A stretch of 59,898 nt of DNA from Flavobacterium sp. Leaf82 (GCF_001422725.1 NZ_LMMA01000007.1:1-59898), one strand, 5' to 3'; positions 1 to 9,047 are shown, counted from the stretch's first letter. Numbers and translations: made by a program. Notes: generated by a model from the sequence alone, not told the origin.

Positions 1-42
1 ATTACATAAATTTGTAATAAATAAAATCTAATTATTTTTAAT

Positions 43-50
43 TATATTTG
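43..50 (+). promoter_or_regulatory. Promoter -7 box of the satD-like gene
   Basis: TATATTTG matches the Bacteroidota -7 consensus TAnnTTTG and ends only 4 bases before the ATG at 55, so a transcript from it would be leaderless or nearly so. A second match, TAAATTTG at 7-14, would give a leader of roughly 35 bases and may be the one used. Confidence 0.45.
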
Positions 51-54
51 AATT

Positions 55-669
55 ATGACTAGCGTAATTACAGGAGATATCATTGGCTCAAGACAACAAA
101 CGTCAAAACATTGGGTAGAAGATTTGAAAAAGATCTTATCTGTGTTTGGCGAAATGCCAGGTCAATGGGAGGTTTACAGGGGAGACGAGTTTCAGATCGA
201 GATTAAAAATCCCGAAGATGCTTTATGGTCTGCTATTTTGATAAAAGCGCATCTAAAAGCTATAAAATTAGATGCCAGAATGAGTATTGGTTTTGGCAGT
301 AAAACACATACTGCAGAGAAAATATCAGAAAGTAATGGTGCTGCTTTTATAAATTCAGGTGAACTTTTTGAAACTTTAAAAAAACAAAAAGTAACTTTAG
401 CCATGCGAACTGGAGATGTTGCTATTGATGAAAAAATGAATTTGATGATACAGCTGGCTTTGACTTTTATGGACAATTGGCTTGCACAACCTGCAGAATT
501 TGTAGTGGCTGCACTAGAAAACCCAAAATTATCACAAGAAGAATTAGGGCAAAAATTAGGCATTAATCAGGCTGCGGTAAGCCGTAGACAAAAACGAGCC
601 CAGTTTGATTTGGTACTGCAGTTAGATCGTTATTTCAGAAAACAAATAAAACAACTTACAACGTCATGA
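55..669 (+). CDS. SatD family protein with C-terminal helix-turn-helix
   Basis: A 204-residue protein resembling the SatD family, named after the streptococcal sat locus; biochemical function unknown. The N-terminal part (about 1-130) starts with the SVITGDIIGSR segment usual in this family. Residues about 155-185 (LSQEELGQKLGINQAAVSRR) form a clear helix-turn-helix, so DNA binding is likely. The stop overlaps the start of the next gene by four bases (ATGA at 666-669), so the two are translationally coupled. SatD-like and DUF3307 genes are commonly paired in Bacteroidota, which I take as support for the call. The family assignment is good; any regulatory role is inferred from the HTH alone. 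Confidence 0.75.
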   Translation: MTSVITGDIIGSRQQTSKHWVEDLKKILSVFGEMPGQWEVYRGDEFQIEIKNPEDALWSAILIKAHLKAIKLDARMSIGFGSKTHTAEKISESNGAAFINSGELFETLKKQKVTLAMRTGDVAIDEKMNLMIQLALTFMDNWLAQPAEFVVAALENPKLSQEELGQKLGINQAAVSRRQKRAQFDLVLQLDRYFRKQIKQLTTS

Positions 670-1382
670 TTTTATTTATAAAACTGCTTTTAGCACATTT
701 ATTAGGTGATTTTATATGGCAGCCCAACTCATGGGTAGCACATAAGGAAACAAAAAAACATAAAAGTATTTATTTATATCTTCATATTCTTTTGCACGGT
801 ATTCTGGCTGCAATTTTAGTTGGAGAAATTCAATTTATACCTTACGCTTTTTTAATCGCCATTATGCATGGCATAATCGATTTGATCAAATTAAATTTTC
901 AGAAAGCAAAAACAAAACGCACTTGGTTTATTATCGACCAAATTGCCCATGTTTTAGTTTTAATAGTTGTTGTGCTGCTTTATAAAGATGAAACTATCAA
1001 CTTTACCTGGTTCAATAATCAGTTTTGGATTTTAATTACAGGCGTTTTATTGATCACCAAGCCTACTTCTATTTTTATAAAAACCATTATTTCGATCTGG
1101 AATCCCGAGAGCCAAAATAGTCACAATGATAATTCGCTTGCTACAGCCGGAAATTACATTGGTATACTAGAACGATTGTTCGTATTCTGTTTTATTTTGA
1201 CGGGACATTTTGAAGCAATCGGTTTTTTATTAGCTGCTAAATCTATTTTTAGATTCGGAGATTTAAAAGAAGCCAAAGACAGAAAACTTACCGAATATGT
1301 TTTAATAGGTACATTAATCAGTTTTGGAACCGCCATTGTCACAGCATTAATTGTACAGGCATTGCTGTTACAATTGCTTTAA
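666..1382 (+). CDS. DUF3307 integral membrane protein
   Basis: A 238-residue hydrophobic protein starting [20 protein letters not shown], the N-terminal signature of DUF3307. Six or so hydrophobic stretches point to a polytopic inner-membrane protein. The conserved HLLGDF and AHLLGD-like acidic/histidine residues within membrane segments are seen in the family, but no activity is established. It is the second gene of an ATGA-coupled pair with the SatD-like gene. Its 3' end overlaps the 3' end of the convergent pyrD gene by 15 bases (1368-1382), so no room exists for a terminator between them. Confidence 0.75.
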   Translation: MILFIKLLLAHLLGDFIWQPNSWVAHKETKKHKSIYLYLHILLHGILAAILVGEIQFIPYAFLIAIMHGIIDLIKLNFQKAKTKRTWFIIDQIAHVLVLIVVVLLYKDETINFTWFNNQFWILITGVLLITKPTSIFIKTIISIWNPESQNSHNDNSLATAGNYIGILERLFVFCFILTGHFEAIGFLLAAKSIFRFGDLKEAKDRKLTEYVLIGTLISFGTAIVTALIVQALLLQLL

Positions 1383-2402
1383 AACTTTTTTATTGATTGC
1401 TTTTATCAAGGCAGGACCTTCGTAAATAAATCCAGTATACAATTGCACTAAACTTGCTCCTGCATTTAGCTTTTCGATAGCATCATCCGCAGAATGTATC
1501 CCTCCTACTCCAATAATTGGGAATGCTTTATTGCTTTTTTCAGAAAGAAAACGAATTACTTCCGTAGAACGCTTTGTTAATGGTTTTCCTGATAATCCGC
1601 CCATTTCAGATTGGTTTGAAGATTGTAGTCCGTCTCTTGAAATAGTAGTATTTGTTGCGATTACACCTGCAATTTGGGTGGTTTTTACAATATCAATTAT
1701 ATCTAATAATTGCTCGTCTGTAAGATCCGGAGCAATTTTTAACAGAATTGGTTTTATTTTTTGAGTACTTGTTCTTTGTTTCTCTACATTTCTGTTTTGC
1801 AATGTCTGTAACAAAGCTGTCAAAGGTTCTTTGTCTTGTAAAGCTCTTAAATTTGGTGTATTAGGAGAACTAACATTCACCACAAAATAATCAACATGAT
1901 CAAATAAGGCATCAAAACAAATGATGTAATCGTCTACAGCATTTTCGTTTGGCGTTACTTTATTTTTACCGATGTTTCCACCAATTAAAACTCCTGAATT
2001 CTTTTTTAGACGTTCTACAGCTTCAAGAACACCACCATTATTAAAACCCATTCGGTTAATAATCGCCTGATCTTCTTTTAACCTGAACAAACGTTTCTTA
2101 GGATTTCCTTCCTGACCAACCGGCGTTACAGTTCCTATTTCTATAAATCCAAAACCAAAATCAGAAAGCTCTTTATATAACTTGGCATCTTTATCAAATC
2201 CTGCTGCAAGTCCTACCGGATTTTTAAATTTAATTCCAAAAACTTCACGCTCTAAACGGGTGTCTTTTACTTCGTATATTGATTTTATAATTGATGAAAC
2301 TCCGGGTATTTTTGAAATGAATTTAACGAATGAAAAAGTAAAATAATGTACTTCTTCCGGATCAAACCAAAAAAGTATAGGGCGAATTATCAATTTATAC
2401 AT
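1368..2402 (-). CDS. pyrD: Quinone-dependent dihydroorotate dehydrogenase (class 2)
   Basis: FMN enzyme that oxidises dihydroorotate to orotate in pyrimidine synthesis and passes electrons to membrane quinone. I set the start at the ATG whose complement is at 2400-2402 ([13 protein letters not shown], 344 residues); an ATG 33 bases upstream only adds a low-complexity, His-rich stretch. The amphipathic N-terminal helix for membrane docking is present, followed by the TIM barrel with [21 protein letters not shown] and the catalytic serine motif [11 protein letters not shown], which defines class 2. The C-terminal FMN-phosphate loops are GVGGI and [11 protein letters not shown]. It converges with and overlaps the DUF3307 gene by 15 bases. 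Confidence 0.95.
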   Translation of the reverse strand: MYKLIIRPILFWFDPEEVHYFTFSFVKFISKIPGVSSIIKSIYEVKDTRLEREVFGIKFKNPVGLAAGFDKDAKLYKELSDFGFGFIEIGTVTPVGQEGNPKKRLFRLKEDQAIINRMGFNNGGVLEAVERLKKNSGVLIGGNIGKNKVTPNENAVDDYIICFDALFDHVDYFVVNVSSPNTPNLRALQDKEPLTALLQTLQNRNVEKQRTSTQKIKPILLKIAPDLTDEQLLDIIDIVKTTQIAGVIATNTTISRDGLQSSNQSEMGGLSGKPLTKRSTEVIRFLSEKSNKAFPIIGVGGIHSADDAIEKLNAGASLVQLYTGFIYEGPALIKAINKKVLKQL

Positions 2403-2538
2403 AAGAGTGTGTTGTGTGTGTTTTTTCGGTTGCAAATTTAATTATAATACTTCAGACAATTATACACTAAAATGATTTTTTATTTTTCGCGATTATTCCT
2501 ATTTTTTTCATAATTTTAATCCTCTTAAAACACTGAAA

Positions 2539-3525
2539 ATGAAAAATATAAAAAAAAATCTTAGAAAAATAGCGTTAGTATGTTTGATGGGATCATTTTT
2601 TTTGATTTCAATAGATAGTATAGCGCAACGTCATGGAGGCGGAGGACACAGAGGCGGAAATGTAGCAAGGCCAGCACAAAACAGACCCGTTCAGGCAAGA
2701 CCGGCCCAAAACAGACCCGCTAATAAATCTGCAATAAACCGACCTGCAAATACAACGAGACCAGGAGCCGGAGGTACCGGAACAAACAAAATTACCAGAC
2801 CTTCTACAGGTTCAAACTCAAAAATTGGGGACAGAACAAATAATAGAAATTCAAATACCGTAAATAGAAATAAAACCGGAAACAGAAATACCAATATTAG
2901 CGGAAATACGGTTAACAGAAACAGAAATAATGTAAATATTGACAGAAGCAGAGATATTAATATAAACAATAACAGAAACACTGTTGTAAGACGCAACAAT
3001 GTTGTGGTATACAATCGTCCTCCTTACAGATATGGCGGTTACAGATACAATACTTTTCATCCTTACTATTTTCATCCATACAGACCATATTATTGGGGAC
3101 CGGTTTGGCATCCTTGGGGATTTTTTGTTGCTACTTTGGCCGTTACAGCAATCGTGGTAAGTGTCGAAAGCAATCAATATCATTATGATCAGGGAGTTTG
3201 GTACGCGCCATCTAATGGAGGTTATACGGCTGTGCCCGCGCCCGTGGGAGGAACAGTTAACAATATACCAAGTGGAGCCGAAACCGTAAATACCGGAACG
3301 GTCAACAACTATTATTACGGAGGAACTTATTATGAAAAAGACGGAAGCTCTTATAAAGTTGTGCCGCCAACAGCAGGAACGTTAGTAGATAATTTACCTG
3401 AAGGAGGCGAAGAAGTTACCATTGGCGATGTTAAGTATGTAAAATTTGGAGAAACCTATTATCAACCTGTAGAAGTAGATGGAAAATCCAAATACGAAGT
3501 TGTACTGGTTGAAGAAGATAAATAA
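2539..3525 (+). CDS. Secreted DUF6515 family protein
   Basis: A 328-residue exported protein of unknown function. It has an N-terminal signal peptide (hydrophobic core at about 12-28, then IAQ), a long low-complexity region at about 30-150 rich in Arg, Asn, Gly and Pro (repeated AQNRP and NRNT units), a hydrophobic segment near 200 (FFVATLAVTAIVVSV), and a C-terminal part with two related blocks of the VWYAPSNGGYTAVPAPVGG / SYKVVPPTAGTLVDNLPEGG type. This C-terminal block is what identifies DUF6515. It is monocistronic, closed by a good terminator at 3535-3575. A cell-envelope role is plausible but not shown. Confidence 0.7.
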   Translation: MKNIKKNLRKIALVCLMGSFFLISIDSIAQRHGGGGHRGGNVARPAQNRPVQARPAQNRPANKSAINRPANTTRPGAGGTGTNKITRPSTGSNSKIGDRTNNRNSNTVNRNKTGNRNTNISGNTVNRNRNNVNIDRSRDININNNRNTVVRRNNVVVYNRPPYRYGGYRYNTFHPYYFHPYRPYYWGPVWHPWGFFVATLAVTAIVVSVESNQYHYDQGVWYAPSNGGYTAVPAPVGGTVNNIPSGAETVNTGTVNNYYYGGTYYEKDGSSYKVVPPTAGTLVDNLPEGGEEVTIGDVKYVKFGETYYQPVEVDGKSKYEVVLVEEDK

Positions 3526-3534
3526 AACCATATT

Positions 3535-3575
3535 AACCTTATCAAATAAATAGAGTTTGATAAGGTTATTTTTTT
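3535..3575 (+). terminator. Rho-independent terminator after the DUF6515 gene
   Basis: A 12-bp perfect stem (3535-3546 with 3556-3567) around a 9-base loop is followed by A and a run of seven T. Confidence 0.8.
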
Positions 3576-3660
3576 AACTTTATAAATTATTACCAACGAA
3601 GCTATTTTTTTGTTACTTTGTAATAATTAACCTACCATTTACTACGTAAAAATAATTATA

Positions 3661-4794
3661 ATGAAAAATAAAACCTATTGGATTTTAGCAATTCTTACTA
3701 TATCCATTATATCAATTGCATATGGTTACAGTTCCTTTATTGTTCCCAAACAAAAGTTAGCCGCACTGGATTGTACCGAAAGTCCAAATCCAGCTGACTC
3801 GTCTTTGTTTAAGCCGACAATCGAAAATAAAAACCGCCCTTCGGCTAATAAAACCCCAATAGGAATGGTATGGATTCCCGGCGGAGAATTCTCTATGGGA
3901 AGCAATGTCGAGGATGAAAGCCTATGCAGTATAAAAGGAGTAACAAAAGATGCAGCGCCTATACATCAGGTATATGTTGATGGTTTTTATATGGATAAAA
4001 CCGAAGTTACCAATGAACAATTTGAAGCTTTTGTTAAAGCAACAGGTTATGTAACTTTAGCCGAAATAAAACCAACCCATGAAGAATATCCTGATGCACC
4101 ACTGGAAAATTTAGTGGCAGGATCAGCTGTTTTTACCCCTACTCCTGCTAAAGTAAATCTGGGTAATTACATGCAATGGTGGTCGTATGTTCAAGGTGCA
4201 GACTGGAGACATCCGGAAGGGGCCGGAAGCTCTATAAAAGGAAGAGAGAAATATCCCGTAGTTCAGGTTTCATATGATGATGCAGCCGCTTATGCAAAAT
4301 GGGCAGGAAAACGATTACCAACTGAAGCCGAATGGGAATTTGCGGCACGTGGCGGAAAATCAGGACAATTATACGCGTGGGGAAATACATTAAAACCTAA
4401 AGGAAAATTTCAGGCCAATATCTATCAGGGACACTTTCCTATAGAAAAAGGAGACACTGGAGAAGATGGTTATATTGGCATCGCTCCTACCGCACAATTT
4501 GAACCAAACCCGTATGGTCTTTATGATATTGGAGGAAATGTATGGGAATGGACAAATGACTGGTATACTGCCGATTATTATGACGTTTTAAAACAAAGCG
4601 GTACTGTGACTAAAAACCCAAAAGGTCCGGATTCATCTTATGATCCCGGAGAACCTAATTTACCTAAAAAAGTTCAGCGCGGAGGATCGTTTTTATGTAC
4701 AGATCAATATTGCACCCGTTATATGGTAGGAACACGAGGAAAAGGAGATTATAAATCACCCGCAAATCATATTGGATTCAGATGTGTTCAATAA
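3661..4794 (+). CDS. Formylglycine-generating enzyme (SUMF1 family) with both catalytic cysteines
   Basis: A 377-residue exported protein with an N-terminal signal or anchor segment (about 7-25) and a full FGE-sulfatase domain (about 68-377) starting PIGMVWIPGGEFSMGS. The C-terminal stretch RGGSFLCTDQYCTRY carries Cys346 and Cys351, the spacing of the copper-binding catalytic pair in true formylglycine-generating enzymes, and ends HIGFRC as in the human enzyme. Many bacterial SUMF1-domain proteins lack this pair, so real cysteine-to-formylglycine activity on a sulfatase is likely. No sulfatase gene lies in the window; the client must be elsewhere. It stands alone, followed by a repeat palindrome at 4808-4955. 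Confidence 0.85.
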   Translation: MKNKTYWILAILTISIISIAYGYSSFIVPKQKLAALDCTESPNPADSSLFKPTIENKNRPSANKTPIGMVWIPGGEFSMGSNVEDESLCSIKGVTKDAAPIHQVYVDGFYMDKTEVTNEQFEAFVKATGYVTLAEIKPTHEEYPDAPLENLVAGSAVFTPTPAKVNLGNYMQWWSYVQGADWRHPEGAGSSIKGREKYPVVQVSYDDAAAYAKWAGKRLPTEAEWEFAARGGKSGQLYAWGNTLKPKGKFQANIYQGHFPIEKGDTGEDGYIGIAPTAQFEPNPYGLYDIGGNVWEWTNDWYTADYYDVLKQSGTVTKNPKGPDSSYDPGEPNLPKKVQRGGSFLCTDQYCTRYMVGTRGKGDYKSPANHIGFRCVQ

Positions 4795-4807
4795 TTATTT
4801 TTAAAAG

Positions 4808-4955
4808 AAAGTTTGCCACGAATTTCACAAATTTTCACTAATAAAAAAATGCCTTGCATACTTAAATAAAATCCAATTTCGCAAATCAAATTCGTGGAAT
4901 TGGATTTTATATTTAAAGTAATTCGTGTTATTTCTTGAAATTCGTGGCAAACTTT
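4808..4955. repeat. Intergenic palindrome, family A (outer arms plus nested inner stem)
   Basis: Perfect 20-bp inverted arms at 4808-4827 and 4936-4955 carry the family core GCCACGAATTTCA. Inside lies a second hairpin with arms near 4868-4880 and 4897-4909 (AAATCCAATT/AATTGGATTT). The same core recurs at 39336, 44042, 44714, 47738 and 55881. Non-coding; it may also act as a transcript end for the upstream gene. Confidence 0.8.
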
Positions 4956-5013
4956 TACCACCCTAATTTACAGTTTTCATAATTCACAGCTTTACAACGC
5001 CTGATTATTTGCT

Positions 5014-5021
5014 TATATTTG
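5014..5021 (+). promoter_or_regulatory. Promoter -7 box of pepT
   Basis: TATATTTG, a full TAnnTTTG match, ends 15 bases before the chosen ATG at 5037. A TTG start at 5019 would lie inside this box and is therefore rejected. Confidence 0.5.
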
Positions 5022-5036
5022 CTAAAAAATAAACAA

Positions 5037-6314
5037 ATGCAACATATTATAGATCGTTTTATCAGTTATGTAACTATTGATACCGAATCAGACCCAAATT
5101 CACAAACTACTCCAAGTACAGAGAAACAATGGAATCTTGCCAACAAATTAGTCGAAGAACTAAAAACAATTGGTCTGGAAGATGTTACTATAGATGACAA
5201 AGCTTATATAATGGCAACTTTGCCAAGTAATGTAGATCATGAAGTACCAACAATTGGATTTGTTTCGCATTTTGATACTTCACCTGATTTTAGCGGAGCA
5301 AATGTAAAACCGCAGATTATTACCAATTACGACGGAAAAGACATCGTATTAAATGCAGAGAAAAACATAGTTTTATCTCCAAATTATTTTAAAGATTTAC
5401 TACAATATAAAGGACAAACAATCATCACAACTGACGGAACTACTTTGTTAGGCGCAGATGATAAAGCTGGTATTACAGAAATTGTTTCTGCAATGGAATA
5501 TTTAATCCAGCATCCTGAAATTAAACACGGAAAAATTAGAATTGGTTTTACTCCCGATGAAGAAATTGGTCGAGGTGCGCATCATTTTGATGTAGAAAAA
5601 TTTGGTGCTAAATGGGCTTATACCATGGACGGAAGTCAGATTGGAGAATTAGAATATGAAAATTTTAATGCAGCCGGAGCCAAAATTACTTTCAAAGGAA
5701 AAAGCGTTCACCCGGGTTATGCAAAAGGAAAAATGATCAACTCGATGTTGATTGCAAATGATTTTATCAACGAACTTCCAAAAGGAGAAACACCACAGGA
5801 AACAAAAGGTTACGAAGGATTTTTTCATGTACATCACTTAACCGGAAGTATTGAAGAAACAGTTCTTGAACTTATTATTCGGGACCACAACAAGATAAAA
5901 TTCGAAAAAAGAAAAGATCTAATTGGTAAAATTGCCAAAAAAATCAATAAAAAATTCGCCAAACAATTTGGTGAAGATATTGTAATCGCCGAGGTTAAGG
6001 ATCAATATTATAATATGAAGGAAAAAGTACTTCCGGTAAAACATATTGTAGATATTGCAGAAAAAGCAATGAGAGAATTAGGTATTAAACCTATTATAAA
6101 ACCTATTCGTGGCGGAACCGACGGATCACAATTGTCTTTTATGGGATTGCCTTGCCCAAATATATTTGCGGGTGGTCATAACTTTCACGGAAAATACGAA
6201 TATGTTCCTGCAGAAAGTATCCAGAAAGCAACTGATGTTATTGTAAAGATTGCAGAATTGACTGCAATTCCAGGAATTTTTGATGTCGCTGATACACCTA
6301 AAAGAAAAAGATAA
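5037..6314 (+). CDS. pepT: Peptidase T (tripeptidase, M20 zinc family)
   Basis: Cytoplasmic aminotripeptidase that removes the N-terminal residue of tripeptides. The product is 425 residues from the ATG at 5037 ([19 protein letters not shown]). The M20 landmarks are in order: the zinc-ligand region [21 protein letters not shown], the catalytic glutamate region TPDEEIGRG, the dimerisation domain in the middle, [12 protein letters not shown], and the last ligand region [12 protein letters not shown]. Length is normal for PepT (about 410). The start at the ATG rather than an upstream TTG is supported by the promoter box at 5014-5021. The 3' end overlaps the next reading frame by 32 bases. Confidence 0.93.
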   Translation: MQHIIDRFISYVTIDTESDPNSQTTPSTEKQWNLANKLVEELKTIGLEDVTIDDKAYIMATLPSNVDHEVPTIGFVSHFDTSPDFSGANVKPQIITNYDGKDIVLNAEKNIVLSPNYFKDLLQYKGQTIITTDGTTLLGADDKAGITEIVSAMEYLIQHPEIKHGKIRIGFTPDEEIGRGAHHFDVEKFGAKWAYTMDGSQIGELEYENFNAAGAKITFKGKSVHPGYAKGKMINSMLIANDFINELPKGETPQETKGYEGFFHVHHLTGSIEETVLELIIRDHNKIKFEKRKDLIGKIAKKINKKFAKQFGEDIVIAEVKDQYYNMKEKVLPVKHIVDIAEKAMRELGIKPIIKPIRGGTDGSQLSFMGLPCPNIFAGGHNFHGKYEYVPAESIQKATDVIVKIAELTAIPGIFDVADTPKRKR

Positions 6315-6906
6315 ATTGGAAGAAGCTAATTCTGACAAAAAACACGTTTGGGACAAAGTCAACAACTGGGAAGAGGAATTACTCTTTCTAAAATCAATTA
6401 TTGACAAAACCGAACTCGTTGAAACCATAAAATGGGGCGGTCCAATTTATGTGTACAACAAAAAAAATGTTATTGGGATTGGCGGTTTTAAAAATTATTT
6501 TGCGATTTGGTTTCTTAGTGGAGTTTTTCTAAAAGACGAAAAAAAGAAACTTATCAACGCTCAGGAAGACAAAACAAAATCCATGCGACAATGGCGTTTT
6601 ACTTCCAAAGAAGAAGTAAACGAAAAAGAAGTTTTAGAATATATTCTTGAAGCTATCGAAAATGAAAAGCAGGGAAAAATTATCAAACCTTCTAAAAAAG
6701 AAGCGATTGTTTCTGAACTTTTTCAAAAAGAAATAGACCAAAATCCAGCTTTAGCTGAAGCTTTTCAAAAATTTAGTCCTTATAAACAATATGAGTTTAT
6801 GGAATATATTGAAAGTGCGAAACAAGAAAAAACCAAACTTTCAAGAATCGAGAAAGTGATTCCGATGATTTTAGGGAATATTGGTTTGAATGATAAATAT
6901 AGATAG
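6283..6906 (+). CDS. DUF1801 / YdeI-like (OmdA) protein
   Basis: A cytoplasmic protein of about 207 residues. The N-terminal half has the DUF1801 signature ([30 protein letters not shown]); the C-terminal half, from about 145, resembles the YdeI/OmpD-associated domain ([25 protein letters not shown]). Such proteins are widespread and uncharacterised; homologues have been linked to iron or antimicrobial-peptide responses, which I cannot test here. The ATG at 6283 lies inside pepT in another frame, giving a 32-base overlap, so translation is probably coupled. A strong terminator follows at 6929. Confidence 0.7.
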   Translation: MSLIHLKEKDKLEEANSDKKHVWDKVNNWEEELLFLKSIIDKTELVETIKWGGPIYVYNKKNVIGIGGFKNYFAIWFLSGVFLKDEKKKLINAQEDKTKSMRQWRFTSKEEVNEKEVLEYILEAIENEKQGKIIKPSKKEAIVSELFQKEIDQNPALAEAFQKFSPYKQYEFMEYIESAKQEKTKLSRIEKVIPMILGNIGLNDKYR

Positions 6907-6928
6907 AATTTCAAATTTCTATTTTCAG

Positions 6929-6975
6929 AGACCTTTGTCAAAGTTTTAAACTTTGACGAAGGTCTTTTCTTTTTT
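6929..6975 (+). terminator. Terminator of the pepT/DUF1801 unit
   Basis: An 18-bp stem with one mismatch (6929-6946 with 6948-6965) is followed by TTTCTTTTTTT. Its arms are AGACCTT and AAGGTCT at the base. Confidence 0.85.
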
Positions 6976-6976
6976 T

Positions 6977-7221
6977 GTCATTTCAAGAGAAACAAAACAT
7001 ACAACGATCTAATTGGAATCGAATCTCTTACGCAGACACACTGCTGTGCGTCTCTACGATTAACAATACGGATAATAGGAACGAACCATCAAATTTACAA
7101 TCTACACAATACAAATCTATAAAGATTGACCATAGAGACACACTGCAGTGCGTCTAACTAAAGATTGAAGAGTTACTATGTGGAGTTTCTTGCGGAGATC
7201 CCTCTTTCCTCGGGATGACAT
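6977..7221. repeat. Degenerate family E repeats enclosing two small family F hairpins
   Basis: The interval between the DUF1801 terminator and yajC has no gene. It opens with GTCATTTCAAGAGAAAC (family E-like) and closes at about 7168-7221 with an inverted E-like end (GGAGTTTCTTGCGGAGAT then CCTCGGGATGACAT). Between them are two facing copies of AGACACACTGCTGTGCGTCT-type hairpins at 7034-7054 and 7133-7155. Short reading frames across this stretch are by-products of the repeats. Confidence 0.6.
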
Positions 7222-7265
7222 ACTTTGCGTACAATTATGACAAAATCGTGTACTTTAAAACAAAA

Positions 7266-7297
7266 AAATCCCCAATTCTAATTAGAATTGGGGATTT
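7266..7297. terminator. Bidirectional terminator between the DUF1801 gene and yajC
   Basis: A perfect 32-base palindrome centred on AATTAATT-like sequence (TCCCCAATTCTAATTAG to the mirror image) is flanked by A-runs on the left and T-rich sequence on the right. It is placed to end the minus-strand yajC transcript. Confidence 0.75.
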
Positions 7298-7321
7298 ATA
7301 TTTATTAGAATTTCTAAAAAA

Positions 7322-7597
7322 TTATGCTTTTTTAGCTAAAGCAGCACTCATTTCCATAGAAATAGCTGAACGCTCAATTTTCAATTTTCCAGACATTGTT
7401 TCGATAACAGCACTTGTTTCTGCAAGCTCAACAATTTTACCATGAAAACCACTTTTAGTAATTATTTTATCACCTACTTTCAGGCCGCTTTCAAATTCTT
7501 TTTCGTTTTTTGCTCTTTTTTGTTGTGGTCTGATCATGAAGAAATACAACACTACAAACATTAGTAAATAAGGAGCAAATTTCATTAAATCTTGCAT
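7322..7597 (-). CDS. yajC: Preprotein translocase accessory subunit YajC
   Basis: A 91-residue single-span inner-membrane protein that associates with SecDF in the Sec translocon. The membrane helix is at about 8-24 (FAPYLLMFVVLYFFMIRPQQ), followed immediately by the diagnostic RPQQKRAKNEKEF and the soluble domain LKVGDKIITKSGFHGKIVEL. Length is typical. It lies downstream of nusB on the same strand, 140 bases away, with repeat-derived sequence between. It is followed by a strong terminator, so it ends its transcription unit. Confidence 0.93.
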   Translation of the reverse strand: MQDLMKFAPYLLMFVVLYFFMIRPQQKRAKNEKEFESGLKVGDKIITKSGFHGKIVELAETSAVIETMSGKLKIERSAISMEMSAALAKKA

Positions 7598-7737
7598 AGT
7601 ATTCAGTTTTTATTTTTGTTATTAATATTTATGTTTTAGCTCTTCGACTTCACTCAGAGTGACATTAGAATTGGCTCTTCTCCCGAAACCCCGGGGCGCT
7701 CAGAACGGCATTAATAAAGCTGAGATTTTCTCAGGTT
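7598..7737. repeat. Repeat-derived spacer between nusB and yajC
   Basis: Contains CTTCGACTTCACTCAGAGTGACAT-type sequence (about 7639-7665), a degenerate family E end, and the GC-rich CCGAAACCCCGGGGCGCTC near 7684-7702, which differs from the AT-rich surroundings. No reading frame is convincing. Confidence 0.45.
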
Positions 7738-8682
7738 TTACATCAAGCCTCTACCTACTTTAATCATCTTTTTATTAGCAGTAAGCTCTTTAACAAGATT
7801 ATCTAAAATTCCGTTGATAAAAATACTACTTTTTGGTGTAGAATATTCTTTAGCAATTTCTAAATATTCGTTAAGAGTTACTTTTACCGGGATCGAAGGG
7901 AATTTTAAAAACTCGCAAATTGCCATTTTCAAAATAATAGTATCGATTTCGGCAATCCTTTCACTATCCCAATTTGGTGTTTTGTCATCATATTCTTTTG
8001 CAAGAATAGATTCGTTTAAAACTGTTCTTCTAAACAAGTCTTTTGCAAAATCTTTATCCTCAACATCTTTGTACAATTTTGGCACTCTAAAATCATCCGG
8101 ATCTTGAGTTTTAATTGCTTTTAATTGCTTAACAATATGCGTATTTACAACCGGAATATCATCAACCCACGTTAATTTATCATCTTCCAGATACTCATAT
8201 AATTTTTCGTTAGGAACAATTACATCAGCAAATAAATCGATCACAAATTGTCTGTCTTCTTCAAAAGTATTCGTCGTAGTACTCATGTATTTTGCATACA
8301 AATCACTTGACTTAATATCATTTAAAAGTAAAATGATATAATCATCGTTTAAAGACCAGTTGTTGATTTTACGATTTTCTAAAGCAATGCTTAAAGAATT
8401 ACTTTCGGCAAGAAGTTGGAAAATTTTGTTGTTGATGAACTTTTCGTTCGGATTACGTTCTGCAGCAGTTGCAAGATGTTTTTTGCTTGATAGATGTAAA
8501 AAAACAGATTCTTTTTTGCATATTTCAATTAATGAAGAAAGCATTATAAGATATAAGTCCTGAATATTATCGATACTATAGAAAAGAAACTTTTCTTCTT
8601 TTTCCAGATTATCAGAACCGCTTTGATGCATTGCATAAATGGACTGCATTACTTTAACGCGTATGTGTCTTCTATTTACCAC
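7738..8682 (-). CDS. nusB: Transcription antitermination factor NusB (long Bacteroidota form)
   Basis: RNA-binding factor of the boxA/NusE antitermination complex, needed for rRNA transcription. The product has 314 residues, about twice the E. coli protein; extra length before the NusB fold is usual in Bacteroidota. It begins VNRRHIRVKVMQSIYAMHQSG, the typical NusB first helix, and the C-terminal portion (about 175-305) holds the conserved FAKDLFRRTVLN, SERIAEIDTIILKMAICEF and PVKVTLNEYLEIAKEYSTPKSSIFINGILD. A promoter box is seen at 8711-8718. The yajC gene follows on the same strand. Confidence 0.93.
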   Translation of the reverse strand: MVNRRHIRVKVMQSIYAMHQSGSDNLEKEEKFLFYSIDNIQDLYLIMLSSLIEICKKESVFLHLSSKKHLATAAERNPNEKFINNKIFQLLAESNSLSIALENRKINNWSLNDDYIILLLNDIKSSDLYAKYMSTTTNTFEEDRQFVIDLFADVIVPNEKLYEYLEDDKLTWVDDIPVVNTHIVKQLKAIKTQDPDDFRVPKLYKDVEDKDFAKDLFRRTVLNESILAKEYDDKTPNWDSERIAEIDTIILKMAICEFLKFPSIPVKVTLNEYLEIAKEYSTPKSSIFINGILDNLVKELTANKKMIKVGRGLM

Positions 8683-8710
8683 CTTGTAAGAACATTTAAA
8701 AATTAGTCTG

Positions 8711-8718
8711 CAAAATTA
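8711..8718 (-). promoter_or_regulatory. Promoter -7 box of nusB
   Basis: On the minus strand this reads TAATTTTG, a full TAnnTTTG match, 28 bases upstream of the nusB start codon. Confidence 0.5.
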
Positions 8719-8759
8719 GCAATTTCAATCCTTATAATAAAATTTATTCGCAATTTTTA

Positions 8760-9041
8760 GTCACAGTTTTCAGGCCAACCGATTAGAAAGTTGCAGTTTT
8801 CAGTGTCAGTTTTCAGTAGATGCGCATAAAGTCGCAGTATTCAGTCACGTTTTTCAGGCGAAACGTTTAGAAAGTCGCAGTTTTCGGTCTCAGTTTTCAG
8901 GCTAAACGTTTTGAAAGTCGCAGTTTTCAGTGTCAGTTTTCAGTCGATGCGCACAAAGTCACAGTTTTCGGTCACGGTTTTCAGGCGAAACGTTTAGAAA
9001 GTCGCAGTATTCAGTGTCAGTTTTCAGCAAATGCGAATAAA
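8760..9041. repeat. Tandem array of alternating 41- and 43-bp units
   Basis: Seven head-to-tail units start at 8760 (30-bp partial), 8790, 8831, 8874, 8917, 8958 and 9001. Each opens with GTCGCAGTNTTC or a close variant. Two unit types alternate imperfectly: a 43-bp type ending GCGAAACGTTTAGAAA and a 41-bp type ending ATGCGCAYAAA. There are no unique spacers and no cas genes. The array is in the gap between the dehydrogenase and nusB, so it is probably transcribed as the 3' UTR of the former. Confidence 0.85.
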
Positions 9042-9047
9042 AAAAAT

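Noticed and set aside
5019..5036. TTG start for pepT
   Set aside because: It lies within the TATATTTG promoter box and the ATG at 5037 matches the conserved PepT N-terminus.
6975..7445. Short plus-strand reading frames (60 and 76 codons)
   Set aside because: The first covers E/F repeats; the second is antisense to yajC.
8760..9041. Possible CRISPR array
   Set aside because: Units of 41 and 43 bp are contiguous and wholly repetitive; there are no unique spacers and no cas genes nearby.
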